From the NCBI GenBank assembly GCA_023213395.1, contig CM041465.1, forward strand, positions 114,707,741 through 114,771,740: a stretch of 64,000 nt of DNA. The letters run 5' to 3'. Each line of letters begins with the position of its first letter. The first letter of the stretch is position 1. The stretch comes from Cycas panzhihuaensis. Lineage: Eukaryota; Cycadophyta. This document shows, in pieces, positions 34,438 through 47,989 of this stretch. Under the pieces are notes generated by a model that saw nothing but the letters and a program-made list of their open reading frames with translations, was not told the origin of the DNA and did not search any database. Made by a program: the position numbers and the translations under genes.

Positions 34438-35212
34438 TGTTAGTTAGCATAAAATTCTACTAACCTATATGTTGTAAATAAATTGTAATCTTATGATGTA
34501 ATTGAAATTTATTTTATATTTTGATGATGAGATCACTTAACTGCAATAGTAATTCCATCAATTAGTGGTTAAATAATATAGGAGTAATGAATTTTTTATT
34601 TATAGTAAATTATTCTAATTAGATTAGATTTCACTTTTAATGATAAGCACTCCCCCTAAATTAGGAAGTTTGGAGTTTTCTTTCAATGCATATATAAACA
34701 CTCTAAGAGGAGCATGCAGGAAAATTCTTTAAGTTCTTAGAATAAAAGTGTGTTTTATCCAAAATACCTATGTGTCCATCTACTTTATAATTTTTTTTAA
34801 TTTTCATGTTGTAAATTTTGAGAGGTCATATGGGTTACATGATCCATGCATTACTCCAAATTTTAACAAGAAGGATAACCTTTACTCCTCTATCCTCTCA
34901 TAAAATTTCACCTCAATGTGACATCTAAAAAGGAAGTTATAGGAATTTTAGTAAAGATTGTTTTATTTTATTCATGACATTTGTATGGGTCATAAACACA
35001 CAAGATTAGCCTATAATTTTATAGGGAGAAGCACCTGGAGTTATCTATCCACCTATAAAATTTTATCTCAATCTGACTTTAAATGAAAATTTTATAATCA
35101 TTTTTGTTTTCATTCTCTAGAAGGATCGCAAGTTTGTTCCTAAGTATTATAAGCCTATTACTTTTCTATACAAAGGAATCATAGGAATTTGACCCTTAGC
35201 AATTATATATTA
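34438..35212 (+). repeat. 5' LTR of gypsy-3
   Basis: Aligns with 58525-59325 through landmarks such as 'gtaaataaattgtaatctt', 'aattccatcaattagtggtta' and 'aagtttgttcc.aagtattataagc'. Ends TA (from CA) two bases before the primer-binding site. Confidence 0.88.
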
Positions 35213-35214
35213 GT

Positions 35215-35227
35215 TAGTATAAGAGCT
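35215..35227 (+). other. Primer-binding site of gypsy-3
   Basis: TAGTATAAGAGCT matches the initiator-Met tRNA site TGGTATCAGAGCT at 11 of 13 positions. Confidence 0.75.
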
Positions 35228-36800
35228 TGATATTATGCCCAATATTCAAAAACTCTCCATTATTCTTTTCTCCAAGTTTGCTTATAATATTTTCCATGGT
35301 AAATCATGTTTAAGAAAATGAAGCTAAAGTCAGTCAGGAAATATACGTAGATCTATCCCAACTATTCTTGGATATACTCTAATAACAAAGTGAGTAATAA
35401 GAATAATCACTATAAGGACAAGATTAAGACCAAACATGACTCATAAATAATACGATGCAAATGTTCTAGTAGATGATGAATCACTAGGCTAAACCTCAAG
35501 AAATCCTTATAAGAGCTAATTCAAGCTACATACCTAGACAACCATATCTTATTTTTATGGCATTATTAATGCATATATGTTCAATAGTTGGATCCATAAC
35601 CTGGAGCCATATTTCAAGTGCCAATAGCTTGTTGATGCTTAGAGGATTGTATTAGCATAAGTACATATGAAAAAGTAAGTATTAATGTAGTGGTAGACTG
35701 ATGTACAAATGCATACACCATTCCTCATATGGGATCTCTTTAAGAAAACCCTCCAATCTAGATTCTACCTAATGGGATATACTAATTAGAGAATGAAGAG
35801 ATAGTTGCATCTTTAAAAATAAGCTAGACAAAGCATGTAACAATATATAGATATCTTCCACAAGATAGTTATCACAGTAACATTGATAGACTCTAAGCAT
35901 TGACTACAACTTAAGTCTATAGGAGAATTATTTTCTCATTTATAATAGGAGCTTAAACTCCTCACCATCACTTCCTAATACCAAGCCTATTAGTATATAA
36001 TGAAGGTTAAGAATTGAGTTCAAAAAAATCCTTTTCAAAGACTATTCTAGTAGTAGTAAACCTAATAGAGATAACCTTCTTAGTAGAGAATGGGAACTAT
36101 TGGAGTATATTTCCCTAGGCCTTCATAATACCAAAGTAGCTACCACTTTAATATAGGGAAGGAATACACTAGGAGCCAAGGGAAAAGGTCACTAAAAGTA
36201 CTATAACTACCATATGTCTTCAACCCATTCTAGTAGGGAATATTTGAAGGAAACAAGCAATTCATACCTAAAACGCTAGTAGTAGAAGAAAAGGCAATAG
36301 ATACTAATACATCTAATAATTTGGTTATCGCTCCACATTATTAGTTATAAATCAAAATTTGGTTAATTCTTGCTTAGCCCTCATGGCTAGGAATTATATA
36401 GCATTAAAAGGGGAAGATTTATTTGGTTAAAATTATTAAGTAGAAAATAAGATTATTTTATGTATTATAGATAATAGTCATATGAAGGACTTGGTTTTAA
36501 ATTAACTTATTGAAGATATTAGAATTTGTACCAAGTTGTATTAATTCCCTTATAAGCTAGATTGGCTTTAAAAAGGAGGAATATAGAATCAAGTAGATCA
36601 AACATGTAATGTCACTTTCATAGTAGATTTCTTCATTGACATCATCACATGTGATGTGACCCTAATGAGTTATCATAAGCTTCTCGTAGGTTGTTACTAT
36701 CAGTACAATAAGTGAATAATGTATGATAGGTATGTGAACACTTATAAATTACATAAGGGATGTCATTCATACCAATTCACTTCATTAGCCACATAGGTTT
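35228..36800 (+). pseudogene. gypsy-3 gag and protease, left piece (broken)
   Basis: Gag is too decayed to follow. Protease is recognisable at about 36600-36780 by 'FIDIITCDVTLM', 'LLVGCYYQYNK' and 'DRYVNTYKLHKG', the order seen in gypsy proteases of the class whose signature continues L-L-G-R-P-W-Q-Y-D. The sequence stops at the GGTTT duplication (36796-36800) and resumes at 55531. Confidence 0.7.
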
Positions 36801-37148
36801 TGGAGTGTTTTCTTGCAAAAATAGACCTTGTAGATGTAAACAGTAGAAGTAAAGGCCAAAATAACACAAGTTCACAGATAGATCATAAATAAATTAATCA
36901 CCAAAGAGAATATCAAAGTACTTTCTCTTCAAAGATAATAATACTCAACAACCATTATAAGTAGAGTTCAACATTTAAATAGGTATGTGGTGGTTTTCTT
37001 CCTTATGATATTATTAATGGCCCTAACAGCCTTACATCTTATCAGACAACTTAGCGGTCCATACATAAATCTTAATAGCTAACATTAATCCTTAACCTTT
37101 TGGTGGCTCCCACTTGCTAGTGCTTAAGAAAGGTATGGTTATGTTACA
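36801..37148 (-). repeat. 3' LTR of gypsy-2 (348 bp)
   Basis: Begins TGGAG and ends TTACA on the plus strand, so TG...CA is kept; aligned throughout with 55176-55525. Confidence 0.93.
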
Positions 37149-37167
37149 GGTCCCCTCCTCTGAGATG
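37149..37167 (-). other. Polypurine tract of gypsy-2
   Basis: Minus strand reads CATCTCAGAGGAGGGGACC immediately before the 3' LTR. Confidence 0.8.
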
Positions 37168-37199
37168 ATGAGTCCTCGTAGCATTAGAGATAAGGATAT

Positions 37200-38500
37200 T
37201 GCTGGATGAACTCATTAGATTCCCAAGTTGCTTCATCTACATCACAACCAACCTACTATATCAAATGCTCAAAAATAGTGCAATTTTGAAGGTGACACTA
37301 ACAATTGACAAGGATTTTATTAGGTGGAATTATAAGAGTTTACTTCTCGAAGAGAATGGATAATGTGGTGTAGGATGTAACTTTAGTTCCAAGGTATTTT
37401 TTTAGATAAGAAATATAGATAATGTTATAGATATTAGTATTTGTGGGTGGAGGGGGAGGGTCAAGGATATATGCCACTTCATTAATTTTATTAAGGACTT
37501 TATAAGGGCTATAGTAATGGCGACTTAGTTTATACTCTTTATGTGACTTAAGAGATTATTCCTTATAAGGTTGGAGGCAGAGGAATATTAGATCTCCAAT
37601 GTTAAAGGATCAATCAAATCAGTGGTAGTTGGTAAGTTGCTTTATTTGATTTCGAGCAGTGACCAAATTTTATCAAAGGGTATAGAGGATTAGGTCCATC
37701 TCTTAAAACTTTTATTATATAGAAATCAATCAAAATTTTGTTCCTAGGGTATGGTAGGAAGAGGGGTGGTAACCATAGAGAGCTAAAAAAGGGGACATAT
37801 TGATAGTAGAATGGTGAGAGGAGTTGTACCAATACTATACCAAGAAGACCCAAGAGGTCTACTTAGCTTGGTATTTAAAGGAAAAGCAACATAAATAAGT
37901 TTCTAGAGTTTTATTCAGGACCTTAGATTAACTATCTATTTGCAGGTGGTAGGCAAAACTCATGTTAAATGAGGTTTGAACAGCCTTAAAGAGTTCTTAC
38001 CAAAAAGAGTTGGTAAACTTAGGGTCTCAATCACAAATGATGGATGGAGGGAATTTATGAAGGAAAAATATGAATTAGACATATAGATCAGTAAGATGAA
38101 AGGATGTATACGAGGTATGAATAGGGAGAAAGTATAAGTACTTAGTTAATTGGTCAATGATTACCTAAATGGAGTTAAAACCAATAGATGGAGATAAACC
38201 CATTATAAAATCCATGGTAATATCTTGCCACTTACCTTAAGGAATATTTAATGATTGGAGAAGTCCAAGAAGGGCTTTAGTATCAACTTTATTTTGCTAA
38301 TACATGTCACATTTTAATATAAGGGTGAATATTATAGTCTTCATCTGGGGCCAAAAGAAATTTATGTGAATTCAATAATAAGTTTTACCAAACCCTGAGT
38401 GGCCACCAAGGGGAGAATAGTGGTATTCTATTAGGATTCTAAGTATGAATAAGTAGGATTCTAAGGATTCCAATTAGGGTAGTCAAGTTGGGCTTTGTTT
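37200..38500 (-). pseudogene. gypsy-2 integrase and chromodomain (broken)
   Basis: The chromodomain on the minus strand near 37270-37210 reads E-H-L-I-x-x-V-G-C-D-V-D-E-A-T-W-E-S-N-E with two stops where aromatic/charged codons are expected. Integrase fragments precede it up to about 38.5 kb. The 79-codon frame 37853-37614 runs through the integrase C-terminal region in another frame and is not a separate gene. Confidence 0.75.
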
Positions 38501-38599
38501 TCAACCCATAATTAATCAAGCCAAAGGGGTTGGGGTTTGCTTATGGCATGGAGGCTTAGGTTGAGAGTATTGTCATTAGGGTGAAGACATGAAAGGATG

Positions 38600-39800
38600 T
38601 CTGTGACTGTATTATCTTTTCCTTTTTATATAATATTATAATGTCAAATACTTATAGATAGTGAACCCACTTAGCTTGTTCTTCTAATAAGACTGACTAA
38701 TCTAACAGATTATGGAGGCTATGATGATCCATAAGAATAGTGAATTTAGAGCCTAAGAGATATTGCCACCACTTATCAATAGTGTAGAGAATAGCTTTCA
38801 TCTCCTTCTAGTATGTAGAGAGATAAAGCTTATGCTCTTTTAATTTTCTGCTCTCAAATGCAATGGGATGAGAGTCTTACATCAAGATTGCACCTAGTCT
38901 AAATCCCAAGGCATCGCATTCAAGTTAGAAAGGTCGATTAAAGTTAGGAGTGATAAGGACTAGAGTAGAGGTCATTACGACTTTAAGGTAAGAAAAAGCA
39001 GCATCAGCTTCTAGATACCATTGAAAAAAATCTTTACGAAGGAGATTGATTAAGGGGATAGTGAGGGTGGCATAGTTACATACAAACCATTAATAGAATC
39101 CTATGAGGCTGAGGAATACTTGTAGTTGAGTAAGGATGGTGGGTGTTGGGCAAGTCATGATGATGAATATTTTATCAGGATCTATATAAACCCCTTTCGA
39201 TAAGATGATATGCCCTAAGTATTTGAGTTTTGATTACCTAAACTTGCATTTAGATAATTTTACATAGAGTTGGTGGTTTTTATAGTATCTAAAGAATAAT
39301 TTCTATGTGTTAGATGTAGTGGTTTAGGCATACACTATAAATAAGAATAACATTAAAGAAGAATATGACAAATTTTTAGAGATAAGGACTAAAAAATTTG
39401 TTCATAAGGGCTTGAAAAGTTGTCAGGGTATTACAAAGGTTGAAGGACATTGTACGAAACTTAAAATGGCCATGATGTATTCTAAATGCTATCTTATGGT
39501 AGTCTTCTAGGGTAATTGGGATTTGGTAGTAACCGAACTGAAGGTCTAACTTAGAAAAAATAGTCACACCATGGATTTCATCTAACATGTCAACTATGCA
39601 AGGGGTGTAGAACTTATTTTTTATGGTAATTTTATTTAGCTCTTTATAATTAACATAAAGGTGGAAGGAACCATCTTTCTTCCTAAATAAGATAATTGGA
39701 GCTATATAAGGGCTTTTGCTTGGTTGGATTATGCCCATGTCAAGGAGTTGAGTTGTGAGTTTCTCAATTTCATTCTTTTGAAAGTATGAGTTATGATAGG
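38600..39800 (-). pseudogene. gypsy-2 RT and RNase H (broken; catalytic Asp pair lost)
   Basis: A 120-codon open stretch (39738-39376) reads 'MGIIQPSKSPYIAPIILF', 'DMLDEIHGVTIFSKLDL' and 'GYYQIPI', the fingers and palm of a chromovirus RT. The palm Asp in F-S-K-L-D-L is kept. The F-x-D-D box, at about 39350-39325 minus, reads F-F-N-V-I-L-I-Y, so the two metal-binding aspartates are gone. RNase H follows in broken frames. Confidence 0.85.
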
Positions 39801-40756
39801 GTCTTAGGATGATAGGATCATGATTAGATTGGAGGTAAATTGTATGATAGAAGCCACAATCAGGTGGGGTAGTGGCGGGTAAAGGAGAAAGTACTTGCTT
39901 GTATTAGGTAATGTTGTCTTAGATGTGTGCGTGAATTTGTAACTCGATTTAAATATTATTGAAATACACTATATATCCTAGGTGAGATTGAATATGACAT
40001 TTCATATGTCTAGGAGAGACCACTTGGTTAGGGAGGGACTGCATCCTATAAATTTTGTGATTTTTAGTCTTTGAAAGTGATGAATGGGTTGGTAGGTGAG
40101 TTACTTATACTATAAGTTCCTAGGGTTTGTAACCACCAAATCCCTAAGATAGTATCAGACCCTCCTATTAATAAGGCATAAAAATCTAATACCAACAAAT
40201 AGGAGCTAATTTGGACTTATAAGATTTTAATAACACTAGCATAGTGAAGCTTCTAGTACCCTAGCAAAGATAGGTGAAGCTAATTTTTTGTACTAAATAT
40301 AGGTTGAGTTATCGAGCTATAGAGATATTAATGAAATTGAGTGATGCACCACCATTAATCAAGATAGACATTAGAGTCTTACAAAGAATTCCTCAAATAC
40401 ATAGGGGTTCAAGACAAGAGGAAGTGGTGATAGTAAATAAGGAAATTTCAAGGTGAGGGTCTAGGGTAGATTCATCATGGGTGTCATCTTCAGCCTCATG
40501 TTCAAAGTCAGAGTCAAAGGATTCATTTGGGGATAGGGATGGGTCAATGGAAAAATCCTTATATTGCACCTTATGATGTAGCCATACTTAGAAGTCTTCT
40601 TTTATGCACATTACATATAGAGGCAGGCCTCTAGTTGGTATTGTGCTTTGGCTTAGGAAATTTTGACCTTTTTAGTAGATGAGTCATCATTTTTTCGATC
40701 TGTAGTTAGGTGGGTGGTATCATCCTATCATGGCCAAGGATGTGCAAAGTCAGTTT
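39800..40756 (-). pseudogene. gypsy-2 protease and linker (broken)
   Basis: Lies between RT and the copia-A insertion. Strongly decayed; position and orientation suggest protease and the link to RT, but no certain active-site motif was found. Confidence 0.5.
40752..40756. other. Left target-site copy for copia-A (AGTTT)
   Basis: Matches AGCTT at 52277-52281 at four of five positions, supporting a single insertion event. Confidence 0.75.
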
Positions 40757-41422
40757 TGTTAGATAATGTGACAACAATATTTTAGAGGCAAAAATTTTAA
40801 TAAGTTTGCAGTATGATTTCCTCCTAAACTTTCACAGGGAGGATCCAAGGGGGATGGGAGCCTCCTTTGGTCGGGGGGTACAGGAGGTGCCAGAACCCCC
40901 CCTCCCTCTCATAAAAACAAGATTCAGGGGTAGTAGCCCCCAACCCAAAAAGCTAGCACTGTAAAACATACTAGATTATAAAGAGAATTAGGGTTGTTTA
41001 TTCAAAATACCCCAGATTTGATAGTTGAGATTTGTACCTTATATGAATCTCTCATATAGCTCAATTTATAGTGTTTTTTTATTATGTTGATGATATTCAA
41101 TATATTAGATGTACTGTATTAAAAATAGACAGTTCATTGTTATTATTGTAAGCATTCTATTATAGATTATGCACATTTCTCCATCCTTGGATAATAAAGA
41201 TCAATACTTTTTCTATATAGATGTTTCTATAGTAAACTACTAAGGTTTTACTACATTATATCTGGTGTATATATGATGCTTTAGCTTTTTAATTTATTTA
41301 TTATATTATCTCTAGTTTTAAAATATGCATGTTAAATTTTAGTTTCAATTCCTATAACTATTTACAAAATAGTTTAGATCTTGGTGGCAGTTTTTAATTA
41401 TTAAGACCTAACTTTATCAATA
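40757..41422 (+). repeat. 5' LTR of copia-A (666 bp)
   Basis: Begins TGTTAGATAATGTGACAAC; ends TA (from CA) at 41422. Carries the same G/C-rich block (about 40838-40940) as the other family LTRs. Confidence 0.92.
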
Positions 41423-41424
41423 AA

Positions 41425-41437
41425 TAGTATCAGATCT
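41425..41437 (+). other. Primer-binding site of copia-A (decayed)
   Basis: TAGTATCAGATCT against TGGTATCAGAGCC: ten of 13 positions match. Same two-base spacing from the LTR as in copia-1. Confidence 0.8.
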
Positions 41438-41494
41438 ACTTCTATTTTTGTAGTGAGTTTGTAAATGTTTTGATATTAGCTTTTTCTACACCAA

Positions 41495-42290
41495 ATGGAA
41501 AATTTAGTAAATGCAAAGTTCGAGGTGGAGAAATTTAATGGCAAGAATAACTTCAAGTTGTAGAAGCTAAAAGTGTATAATGTTATGATATAATAAGGAT
41601 TGTACATAGCTCTAATAGGCAAATTGAAGAAACTCGCAGGGATGGACAATAACGAATAGGATGATCTGGATAAAAGGGCTCTTAGCATAATATAATTATT
41701 CTTGGCAGATAAAGTTATATTTAACATCACAGGGAAAAGACAGTAGCAGGATTATAGACTCAGTTGGAAGGCTTGTACATGACCAAATTAGTGACAAATA
41801 GAATCTACTTAAAAAGGTAGTTATACTCATTGTAGATAAAGGAAGGTACAAAAATTTCTAATCATTTAAATATTTTTAATACTCTTATTTGTCAGTTAGC
41901 TAGTATTGATATCATGATTGAGAATGAGGATAATGTTATTATCTTGTTATATTTATTACCAAAATCTTAGGATAATATTGTCATCTCAATTAGTTTTAGT
42001 ACTATAGATTAATTAGACTATGATTCTATTGTGAATTCTTTGCTGACAGAAGAGGTAATGAGGAAGTCTAGTCTTAAAAACTCCACACCAAAAGTAATGA
42101 CAGCAAGGGGCAAAATAATTAAGAGATGATAAAGCTCTAAGAACACATCAAGGTCAAAGTCAAAAGGTAAGAAGAGTAAGCTCAAATGTTGGAACTATAA
42201 TAAGACAAGTAACCTCAAAAAGGATTGCTACAAAAAGTAAGAGTTCTAAAAAAAGGAAGATCTTACCAAGGAGGTTAGTCAAGTGGAGTC
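41495..42290 (+). pseudogene. copia-A gag (broken)
   Basis: ATG at 41495 corresponds to 125 in copia-1. Frame is broken within the first 30 codons ('ttgtagaagc', G-to-A of a Trp codon). Zinc-knuckle region at about 42182-42232 has lost its first His and Gly codons. Confidence 0.8.
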
Positions 42291-42299
42291 AAATCAAGG

Positions 42300-44451
42300 T
42301 ATAGATGATGATGATATCTTGGTTACTTGTAATATTTTCCATTATCATCATGATTGGTTATTGGATTCAAGTGCTTTGCACCACGTATCTATACAAGAGT
42401 TAGTTTTTATCATATCAACCTCTTGATGGTGGTGATATAATTATGAGAAATGAAGTTTCTTGTAAGATGGTGGACATTGGTAGCATTAGAATTAAAATGT
42501 TCGATGGTATAGTGAGAATATTAGTTGAAGTTAGACATATACCTAATCTAAAAAGAAATCTAATTTCTTTAGGTGAACTAGATTCTAGCAGTTATAAGTT
42601 CACAGGTCATGAAAGAGTCTTAAAGGTGTCAAAGGGTGCATTGGTTGTTATAAAAGTCTTAAAGAAATAAAACCTTTATATTTTAGTAGGAAGTATAGAT
42701 GTCAACCATGCATCTACAGTATCAAAGATTGTAGAAGATCTAGCTTAATTATGGCATCAGAGACTTGGGCACATGAGTGAAATAAGACTTAAGATGTTAA
42801 TAAACTATAAGTTACTTCCTAACTTACAACTTTCAAATTTAATTTTTTATAAACATTATATTTTTAGAAAGTAGTGTAGACTTAAGTTCAAAGTAGAGAG
42901 TCACACTAGTAAAGGTCTTCTGAATTATATATATTCAAATATGTGGGGACTAATCCCTATAATATCTTATGGAGGATCATTATACTTTATCACATTTATA
43001 GATGATTATTCCAGAAATATATGGGTCTATTTTTTGAAAAGAAAATATAAAATTTTTAGTGTGTTTAAGTAGTTCAAGACTCTAGTTGAGAAGAGCATTG
43101 GTAGGTCAATCAAATATTTAAGAACTGATGATGGAGATGAGTTTAACTCCTTGGATTTTGAGAACTATTGTAGAGAAGTTGGCATCAAAAGACATAAGAT
43201 CACTAGTTATACTCTGTAGTAGAATAATATAGTTGAGCACATGAACAAAACACTCTTAGAAAGAGTAAGAAGCATACTAAATAATACAAGAGTGGAGTAG
43301 GGCTTATAGGTAGAAGTTATTCAGATAGCTTGTTATTTAGTAAACGAGTCACCATCATGTGTAATAGATTGTAAGATTCCTGAAGAAGTATAGACTATAC
43401 ATCTATGTGACTATTCAAATTTGAAAGTTTGTTGTTTTGATACTTATGCCTTGACTAATAAAAGTTAACATTTAAAGTTAGACATGAAATCTAAGAGACG
43501 TATCTTTCTTGGTTATGGTAATAGAGATGGTGTGAAGGGATACACGCTGTGGGATCCTACTACCTACAAAATCACTATTAATAGAGATATTTTATTTGGT
43601 GAATCTCCCTTTTTAAAATCAAATAATATAGAAGTTGAAGTGAAATAGGAGTAGAAAGTTGAATATCAATAGGTCAAGCTTGAGACCTAACCATCTTTAG
43701 AAACAAAAAAGTAAGAAGAGGTTTCTAAAGATGAATTTGTAGTAGATTTATAGGAGTATATAAACACTTCTCTGACTACTGTTAGAAAATCTATATGAGC
43801 TAGTCATCCACTTGATAGGTATAGACATTCTATTTATATTACTTTAGTTTCTAATGATGGTAAGCCTACATGCTATTAAGAAGCAATAGATGATATCCAT
43901 AGTGAGAAGTGGAAGAGGGCTATGCAAGAAGAGATAGATGCTTTGAAGAAAAATAATCTATGGGACATGGTAGAACTTCTATATGGCAGGAAGACTATTG
44001 GTTACATGTAGGTTTTCAAGAAGAAAATAGATGTTGATAGAAAGATAGATAAATACAAGGCAAGACTAGTGGCTAAAGGCTTTGCATAGAAAACATGTAT
44101 TGATTTTCATCAGATTTTTTTCCCAATTATTAAACTTTTTTCAATTTGAGTTCTATTATCATTAATAGCTTCTCTTGATTTAGAGTTGGAGCAGTTAGAT
44201 GTAAAAATAATTTTTTTGTGTGGAGATTTAGATGAGGAAATCTATATGGATCAGCCAAAAAGGTTTGTATAGGATGACAAGAAAATACTTATTTGCAGGT
44301 CAGGAAATCATTGTATAACCCAAAGTAATCACCCAGGCAATGGTATAAAATGTTTGATGCCTTCATGGAGAGCTAAAATATTAAAAGAAGTGAGTATGAT
44401 CATTGTGTTTACTTTAAATTTTTAGACAATGGTTTATTCATTATCTTGATA
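42300..44451 (+). pseudogene. copia-A protease, integrase and RT part 1 (broken)
   Basis: Collinear with copia-1 positions 920-3080. Protease Asp-Ser is at about 42363. A 75-codon open piece lies at 42443-42670. Integrase carries 'FIDDYSRNIWVYF' and 'RTDDGDEF' (DNG changed to DDG) and ends with 'IVEHMNKT', keeping the catalytic Glu that copia-1 lost. RT is recognisable from about 43930 to 44446, where copia-B cuts it just before the Y-V-D-D box. Confidence 0.85.
44447..44451. other. Left target-site copy for copia-B (TGATA)
   Basis: The right copy is TGGTA at 50578-50582. Copia-1 has TGGTA at the matching position of its RT, so the left copy has one G-to-A change. Confidence 0.85.
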
Positions 44452-44757
44452 TGATGGATGTTAATGTATTAAGATTATTAAATTAATTATATGAAGGTGA
44501 CTTTAGGTTAGCTAAGTCACATAGTTAAATGTAATTTCATTTACATTTATGTATAATTTTAGGATCATGCCATTAAGAGAAAAACTCCTTTGAAAATCCT
44601 AATGTATATCCTCTATTATATAAGGTTGAATGTGAAAGGGAGAGTCATAATTCTCACCTCTCATTTTTGCTCTCAATCTTGTTCTCTTCATTTTACTCTT
44701 ATTATGTATCATTGCTTTAATATAATAGAGTGTGGCCACTGGATCCTTCACCCAACA
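44452..44757 (+). repeat. 5' LTR of copia-B (306 bp)
   Basis: Begins TGATGGATG and ends CCAACA. Aligns end to end with 50271-50577, including 'aaattaattatat.aaggtgactttaggtta'. Confidence 0.94.
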
Positions 44758-44759
44758 AC

Positions 44760-44772
44760 TAGTATTAGAGCT
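44760..44772 (+). other. Primer-binding site of copia-B
   Basis: TAGTATTAGAGCT versus TGGTATCAGAGCT: 11 of 13 match, both changes transitions. Confidence 0.85.
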
Positions 44773-47000
44773 ATTATTGGTTGTATTTCCCTACTAGGCT
44801 TGCACGAAGCCACTACTGCCTCTCACTCATAATTCATGTGAGTTTGAGAGCTTATTTGAGAACTTTCTTTTATAGTAGAGAGCTTAAAATTATATTATTT
44901 TAAATATTATTAATTTCTCTATGTGTGCAAAATTTTAGAGGTAAAAAATTTAGATTTTTGAAGCCGTTTAGTTGTTAGAACAACCCTAAAAGCATTGAAG
45001 GCCTAAAATTTTATGAAAATTTTAACCATCTTAGATTTTTATGAAATTTGATAGGTAGGGTCATCCTTCTAAGAGGATCATTTTTATCTTCTAGAGTAGC
45101 TTCAGATTCAGTCTACAACAATGAATTTTAGCTCAAATAAAAGGTCAAAATTTATAAATGAGTGACTTATTCCACTTTTCTCAATGAAATTCTTTAAACA
45201 TGAGCTAAAAATCTAAAAGTTTATTTGAGGGATCTAATAGATTTATGTCTCTAGAGTATTCTGAGATAAATCTTATCAAAGTTCATCTATTAGTTAATGA
45301 GATCTTTTTAGTTTTTTTATGGATGTTGAATTTGCCTTCTCAACCCCACAAAAATTATTGTGAAGGCATTTTGGGTAGTTTTTTGAATATTTTTAAAGAT
45401 GATGTAGAAGGAAAAGTTGATATACATGTCAAGATGAAGCTTTTGACATATTGAAGTTTGGATTATGAGATAATGAATCTAACAAGATTGTACTTTTGTG
45501 TTTTTTTTAGACAAAAAATTTTTTATACCTTTTCATAAATTTAACTTCACTATCTTATCAAAAATGACATTTTAAACACTTTTTTCTTCTATCATAAATT
45601 TAAATTCCATTATTTAGGCCTCTATATTTGTAATTTTTAGAAATTTTTACCTATTTATTATTATTTGTAAGGTTTGTAGAAAAAAATCATAAAATAAGAT
45701 AAAATAACATGCATCTAAATATATAAAAATTAGCATTCTAGTGGTAAGTTAATCATCTTTTTGGCTCTTTATGGCTTTTATATTAAAATTTCTAAAAATA
45801 TATTTAGAAACATTATACTAAAGCAAGGGAAAACTTAGATCAAAAGAAACATTTAGTTCCTCTACTAAATATAGCATACTCTTTCTATGTTTACACATAG
45901 TATAAAGTAATACATAAAGCAGTAGCAATAACAAAATAGGCACGAAAGATAAGCAAGCATATTTAACATCTTCTATTTTAATTTTCAGTTATTTAGAAAT
46001 AACATACATTATTTCCTAGAAGGAATCTCATCAATATGACTTATACTGCCAGTTCTTGACTTGTATGCACACTCGCCTTAATTGAAATAGACTACAGTTG
46101 GTCGAAGCCTAAGCCCTAAGTGGGGTGTGAGTTTTATACTAGGTCTAGTCTTAATCGAAATAGTAGTGAAGGGACAAGTTAGCTATACCTACGACCCCTA
46201 ATCAGAGATAGTCCTAATAACCACCCAGGAAAACTAAAAACTTTAATTAAAATTAAAATATACCCAATCCAATATACGTCATAGCTATGGGATATACACA
46301 TACTATTTAACTCTTTGGAGGAGGTATATAGTTGCTCAATGGTGAATTAGGTAAATATTAGGGGTACTTAGGCTCTATTATAACTTAGATTTCATCACTA
46401 AGCACAGATATGAGTATTGCGGGTGAAGGTCCTAATACATATACTAGAAGCCCCCTTAGGCATCAGCACCTCAACTACTTTAGATTTGAAATAGAGGTTT
46501 AGGTTTGATCATAAATCCTATATCAGACTTAGTTTTTTAATTGTATGCACCTATATACCAACTTTTACATGGACATAATCTTGATTTGATGATCACATGA
46601 AACATCATTTATCCTTGTGATCCTTATATTGCTATTTGTATACATCATCAAACCCTACTATGTCAGGAGTACTTTCCATAAGTGTTAGTAGCCTATTATC
46701 ATTGCTTACTTCTTAATCATATTCCATCCCTTCTATGTCAGGTGTACTAGTCACATATGTCAATAGTATATACTTCTATCTTCTCTTCTACTTCTTTATC
46801 ATTACCATATCATCTCAATTCAAGAAGAATGTTAACTGCATATTGAAAGGTAAAGAAAATTGATATTTATGGTATATTAGAGTTAAAAATGTTGCAAAAT
46901 ATGAAGGTCTTTAGAGAGCCCACTTGTAGCCTACACCCATCATACCTATAACAACTATAGCACTTGCTTCTAATAGAACAGCTCCAACAAGTCCTACAGA
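44773..47000 (+). other. Long leader of copia-B without recognisable gene
   Basis: More than 2.2 kb between primer-binding site and gag. Open frames (45245-45454) show no domain. The block at about 46020-46800, rich in 'cctaagccctaagt' and 'tatgtcagg.gtact' phrases, may be foreign or leader sequence; no boundaries were found. Confidence 0.5.
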
Positions 47001-47770
47001 TGCCACAACTAAACTATAATGGAAGATAAATTATGAAAAGATTCATGTAGAAATTTTGTTGGTTACTAATCACTTCTTGCATAACTTAATTAATTAAAAG
47101 CAACATAATGCAACCTGGAAGGTCCTTTAAGTTTTCAAGAAGAACTTTGATATCAAGTTAAACTTAGAATTTGTTCATCTTGTTTTGAAAATGAACAAAT
47201 TAAAAATGCAGATGGGATGAACTCATGAGACAATAAATCTCCTTTGACCAATAAAATAGGAAATTGATAAATATTTTAAGACCCAATGCAGTACTTGGGT
47301 ATTTTTGATCCAATCAAGTCTACATGTCTCTGATTATAAAAACTTGTTTAGAAGTCTTCAATCTAGTGGAACATTGAAGGCACTCAATTTTAAAGCGCTT
47401 GTTGAGAAGTTTATAAAATTTAATAAGACCTTTGATACCAACTTTGTAGCCTCTAACTCTCTTCTAGATACATCCTTTAAGGTGGAAGAAGGAGCTTGCT
47501 ACACAAAGAATCAAGGTCCCTCTCATAATAGAGAAAATAATCGAGTAAGAAAAAGAGAAAGAAACATGGGAAATCAGCCATAAGGTCAACAAAACCCTCA
47601 ACAATAATAGCCTAGACAATCTTAAGGCCAAGCACCACCTTTTAATGTAAGATAGTTAGGCCAAACTAGTACTTCATAAACTAGAAATCAAATTATCATG
47701 TGTGAAAGGTGCAATAGGAAAAGACACCTTACAAAGGATTATCATATACCTATATACAAGTTGCCTAAGT
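47000..47770 (+). pseudogene. copia-B gag with zinc knuckle (broken)
   Basis: Open piece 47305-47583 (92 codons) reads 'LHVSDYKNLFRSLQSSGT' and has a charged C-terminal part. A zinc-knuckle remnant C-x2-C-x-x-K-R-H at about 47701-47745 follows in another frame. Confidence 0.75.
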
Positions 47771-47989
47771 TTCAACAGAAATACAAGGCTTACAATGTTG
47801 ATGAAACATATGAAGAATAGTTTGGTAGCACAGGTTTTACTTAAGCACATATTCAAAGACTTGAGGGAGGAACCATTAATCAAACTTAAAGGTATTTTGA
47901 AGTCCATTGTGGCTATGCCACTTGTGATCTTGAATCACCAATACAAACCCCTCTTAGAGTTTTAAATAGCATAACTTCAAACACCCCCT

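Noticed and set aside
37614-37853. 79-codon hydrophobic minus-strand frame
   Set aside because: Falls within gypsy-2 integrase region in an alternative frame.
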